A stretch of 36,028 bases of DNA from Alphaproteobacteria bacterium (GTDB lineage: Bacteria > Pseudomonadota > Alphaproteobacteria > Rhizobiales > Xanthobacteraceae): the NCBI GenBank assembly GCA_016869215.1, contig VGEP01000042.1:1-36028 (forward strand). The letters run 5' to 3'. Under the pieces are notes generated by a model. It was not told the origin of the DNA. It did no database searches and saw nothing but the letters and a program-made list of their open reading frames with translations. Positions 33,920-36,028 of this stretch are shown here, in pieces (the stretch's first letter is position 1; every line of letters starts with the position of its first letter). Made by a program: the position numbers and the translations under genes.

Positions 33920-34453
33920 TCAAACCAATCCGGCCAATCCCGCCACTGCCGCGGCGCATATCAACCAGAGCGGGTTCCAGCGCGTCCAATAGGCAAATGC
34001 CGCAGTAATCGCAGTGATTGCGACGGCGGACCAGTTGTGACTGGCGGCGCGGGCCAGAACGATGGCGCTGGCGCCGATCAGGCCGACCGAAATCGGCACA
34101 AGCCCGCCTTGCACAGCGACGCGCCATTGCGCGTCTTTGAAACGGTCCCAGGTGCGCGCGAGATAAAGCGCCAGCACCGCCGTTGGGCCGCACATGGCGA
34201 GCGTTGCGACCACAGCTCCCCACATTCCTGCGACGTGAAAGCCGATCAGCGTCACGATCATGACGTTCGGGCCCGGCGCCGCCTGCGCGATCGCGAACAT
34301 GTCCGCAAACTGCCGGTCGGTCAGCCACCCGTGCACCTCGACCGTCAAGCGATGGATTTCCGGCGCGACCGCGTTGGCGCCGCCGAGCGCGAGAAACGAC
34401 ATGATCGCGAACTGGACGGCGATGGTCGTCAGGATGTCGGAGTCGGACTTCAT
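33920..34453 (-). CDS. chrA: Chromate transporter, C-terminal-type half
   Basis: 177 residues, one CHR domain with about five helices. FLALGGANAVAPEIHRLTVEVHGWLTDRQFADMFAIAQAAPGPNVMIVTLIGF, described here by its parts LGGA, GWLTDRQF and QAAPGPN, is the CHR signature. Proteins of this family efflux chromate or act as related anion transporters. ATG at 34453 overlaps the stop of the other half by four bases (ATGA), so the two short proteins form a heteromeric transporter. Confidence 0.9.
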   Translation of the reverse strand: MKSDSDILTTIAVQFAIMSFLALGGANAVAPEIHRLTVEVHGWLTDRQFADMFAIAQAAPGPNVMIVTLIGFHVAGMWGAVVATLAMCGPTAVLALYLARTWDRFKDAQWRVAVQGGLVPISVGLIGASAIVLARAASHNWSAVAITAITAAFAYWTRWNPLWLICAAAVAGLAGLV

Positions 34454-35019
34454 CGCCGCCTCCACCAGGTCAATGCGATGCTGACGGGCACCAGCGCCGC
34501 CAGCACCCACAGCAGCGGCCACCGCATCACTCCGATCGCGAATGCCGTCCCGACGATCACGAACGGCGCGGGCCCGAAGCGCGCGAACATCGGCGTCGCC
34601 ATCTTCGCGACCGTCGCAACGATCAGACCGGCGGCCGCGGGCGCAATGCCCGACAGCAGCCGGCGCGCGACGTCGACGTCGCCATAGCGTTCGTAGAGCA
34701 GTCCGACCGCGATCATCATGCAGAACGGCAGCAACAGGAATCCGGCCCAGGCCGCCATCGCGCCGGTCGGCCCGCGCATGCGCGAGCCGAACACGGTCGT
34801 CAGGTTGACGATGTTGGGACCGGGCAGGAACTGGCAGAGCGCGTAGACGTTGTTGAATTCGTTGTCCGTCATCCAGCGCTTTTCTTCGACGAACATCCGC
34901 CGTGTCCAAGGCAGCGTACCACCGAAGCCGGACAGCGTGATCTTGAAGAACGCAAAGAAAAGCTCGGCGTGACTGGGGATTGGCGCGGCCGGCGCGGGCG
35001 GCGAAACGGGCTCTGGCAT
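34450..35019 (-). CDS. chrA: Chromate transporter, N-terminal-type half
   Basis: 189 residues, one CHR domain. Signature parts: LSGFGGTLPW, KRWMTDNEFNNVYALCQFLPGPN, and FLLLPFCMMIAVGLLYERYG. The start MPEPVSPPAP at 35019 gives a short Pro-rich cytosolic lead before the first helix; an in-frame upstream start is possible. It precedes the second half with a four-base overlap, the short-chain CHR pair arrangement. Neither half shows a regulator gene next to it. Confidence 0.9.
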   Translation of the reverse strand: MPEPVSPPAPAAPIPSHAELFFAFFKITLSGFGGTLPWTRRMFVEEKRWMTDNEFNNVYALCQFLPGPNIVNLTTVFGSRMRGPTGAMAAWAGFLLLPFCMMIAVGLLYERYGDVDVARRLLSGIAPAAAGLIVATVAKMATPMFARFGPAPFVIVGTAFAIGVMRWPLLWVLAALVPVSIALTWWRRR

Positions 35020-35078
35020 GGCCGCGTTTCTAACGCCCGGCGCGGCCCGCAACCAATCGAATTATTGCAATGCCGCCC

Positions 35079-36028
35079 TTACGGTGCGCCGCTATCGGCC
35101 TGCGCGCGGCGGCCCGTACCGGAGCGCAGCCGCGGCGCGATGCCGGGTTCCAGCGCATTGGCGCGGGCGATGTCGGCGTCCGCGGCTTCCTCGTCGCCGG
35201 CGGCCTGCAAGGCCAGGCCGCGGCTGTAGATTGAATAGGCGTCGTTGGGAGCGAGTTCGATGGCGCGGCTGTAATCTTCGACCGCGCGCCGGTGGCTGCC
35301 GTTGCCGTGATGCAGCGCGCCGCGATTCCGGTAGGCCTCGGCGAACGTCTCATCCATGGCGATGGCGTAGTCGAAATCCTGGAGCGCGCGGCGCGTCTCG
35401 CCCTTGGCCGCATAGGCGAGGCCCCGGACGTTGAACGACGGCGCGTGGTCGGGACGGATGTTGATCGCGCGGTCGAGGTCCTGGATCGCCCGGTCGTGGT
35501 CGCGCAAAGCTATGTGGATCAACGCGCGTCCGTGATGCGCCTCGATGCTGTGCGAGTCGAGCCGGATCGCCTGGGCGAAGTCCGCGATCGCTTTGACGTC
35601 GTCCTGCATCTCGCGATACAGGACGGCCCGCTCAAGGTACGCATTCAGGTCGCGCGGATTGATCTTGATCGCCTGGCTGACATCGGCGACGGCGTTCGCG
35701 AGCTGTCCCTTGGACCGATAGACGGCGGCGCGATGGTGGAGCGCGGCCACGTGCCTCGGATCGAGCTTGAGCGCCAGACCGAAATTCCGAAGCGCGCCGT
35801 CGTATTCGGCCAGATCGCGATAGGCCAGGCCGCGCGCGACGTAGAGATCGGCGCGCCGCGGTTCGAGCCGGATCGCACGGTCGAAGTCGGCGATAGCGGT
35901 CTCGGCTTCGCCGCGCAGGCGGTACGCCTCGCCGCGGCGGCTGTACACCAGCGCCGGAGGCGCCGAATAGCGCTTGCCCGCCTCGATCAGCGCGGTGCAG
36001 GCCTCGACCGACGGTTCGGACCCTCCCG
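35079..36028 (-). CDS. Large TPR-repeat protein (5' end outside window)
   Basis: At least 316 codons are visible and the frame is still open at the right edge, so the N-terminus is missing. The edge sequence reads EPSVEACTALIEAGKRYSAP, then VYSRRGEAYRLRGEAETAIA, and about eight 34-residue tetratricopeptide repeats follow, with recurrent A-[IL]-x-D-x-x-x-A-[IL] ends such as AIADFDRAIRL, AVADVSQAIKI and AIQDLDRAINI. The last repeat is followed by a short basic tail (RLRSGTGRRAQADSGAP). It is probably a scaffold or secreted adaptor; no enzyme domain is visible. Confidence 0.9.
   Translation of the reverse strand, partial: GGSEPSVEACTALIEAGKRYSAPPALVYSRRGEAYRLRGEAETAIADFDRAIRLEPRRADLYVARGLAYRDLAEYDGALRNFGLALKLDPRHVAALHHRAAVYRSKGQLANAVADVSQAIKINPRDLNAYLERAVLYREMQDDVKAIADFAQAIRLDSHSIEAHHGRALIHIALRDHDRAIQDLDRAINIRPDHAPSFNVRGLAYAAKGETRRALQDFDYAIAMDETFAEAYRNRGALHHGNGSHRRAVEDYSRAIELAPNDAYSIYSRGLALQAAGDEEAADADIARANALEPGIAPRLRSGTGRRAQADSGAP

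Overview
The window is a high-GC chromosomal segment of an alphaproteobacterium, most likely Hyphomicrobiales (Rhizobiales) of the Bradyrhizobium/Xanthobacteraceae type. This rests on the thyA-folA-hflK-hflC-DUF2065-degP block, the miaA-ilvI-ilvH-ilvC cluster, many tripartite tricarboxylate transporter (TTT) genes, a perfect CtrA-type site, and several GC-rich palindromic intergenic repeats. I saw no tRNA, rRNA, CRISPR array, IS element or prophage gene.

Layout. 1-420: partial Spy/LTXXQ protein. 630-2422: leuA behind a leucine leader-peptide attenuator. 2423-2932: non-coding, holding a CtrA-like box and a run of close-packed perfect hairpins. 2933-8794: minus-strand genes for an LLM flavin enzyme, a PhzF-like isomerase, pyridoxal kinase and an NMT1/SsuA-type ABC importer, separated by palindromic repeats. 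8989-12377: two tandem 564-residue LtaS/MdoB-like membrane sulfatase-fold proteins below a possible three-unit Pho box. 12744-18694: branched-chain amino acid block (ilvC, a TPR protein, a LysE-type exporter, ilvH, ilvI) plus miaA; ilvI has a second classical attenuator with a Val-Val-Val leader peptide, and its promoter abuts the miaA stop. 18713-22250: Sel1-repeat protein, GNAT, DUF1015 protein and a Phd/VapC-type toxin-antitoxin pair with an AT-rich operator. 22326-27735: membrane and periplasm quality-control genes (degP, DUF2065, hflC, hflK) and thymidylate genes (folA, thyA). 27925-33806: two TTT permease modules pointing at each other around a YHS-domain protein. 33920-35019: split chromate transporter pair. 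35079-36028: TPR protein running off the right edge.

How the genes work together. leuA, ilvC, ilvH and ilvI supply most of the valine/isoleucine/leucine pathway, and two are controlled by ribosome-mediated attenuation visible in the DNA. A LysE-family exporter nine bases after ilvH may be an efflux valve for the pathway's products. HflK/HflC (regulators of FtsH) and DegP form an envelope-proteolysis group. ThyA and FolA overlap by four bases and couple dTMP synthesis to folate recycling. The most unusual material is non-coding: the hairpin run near 2.6-2.8 kb, the duplicated ilvC 3' tail, the possible Pho box, and long inverted repeats around 8.8-8.97 kb.
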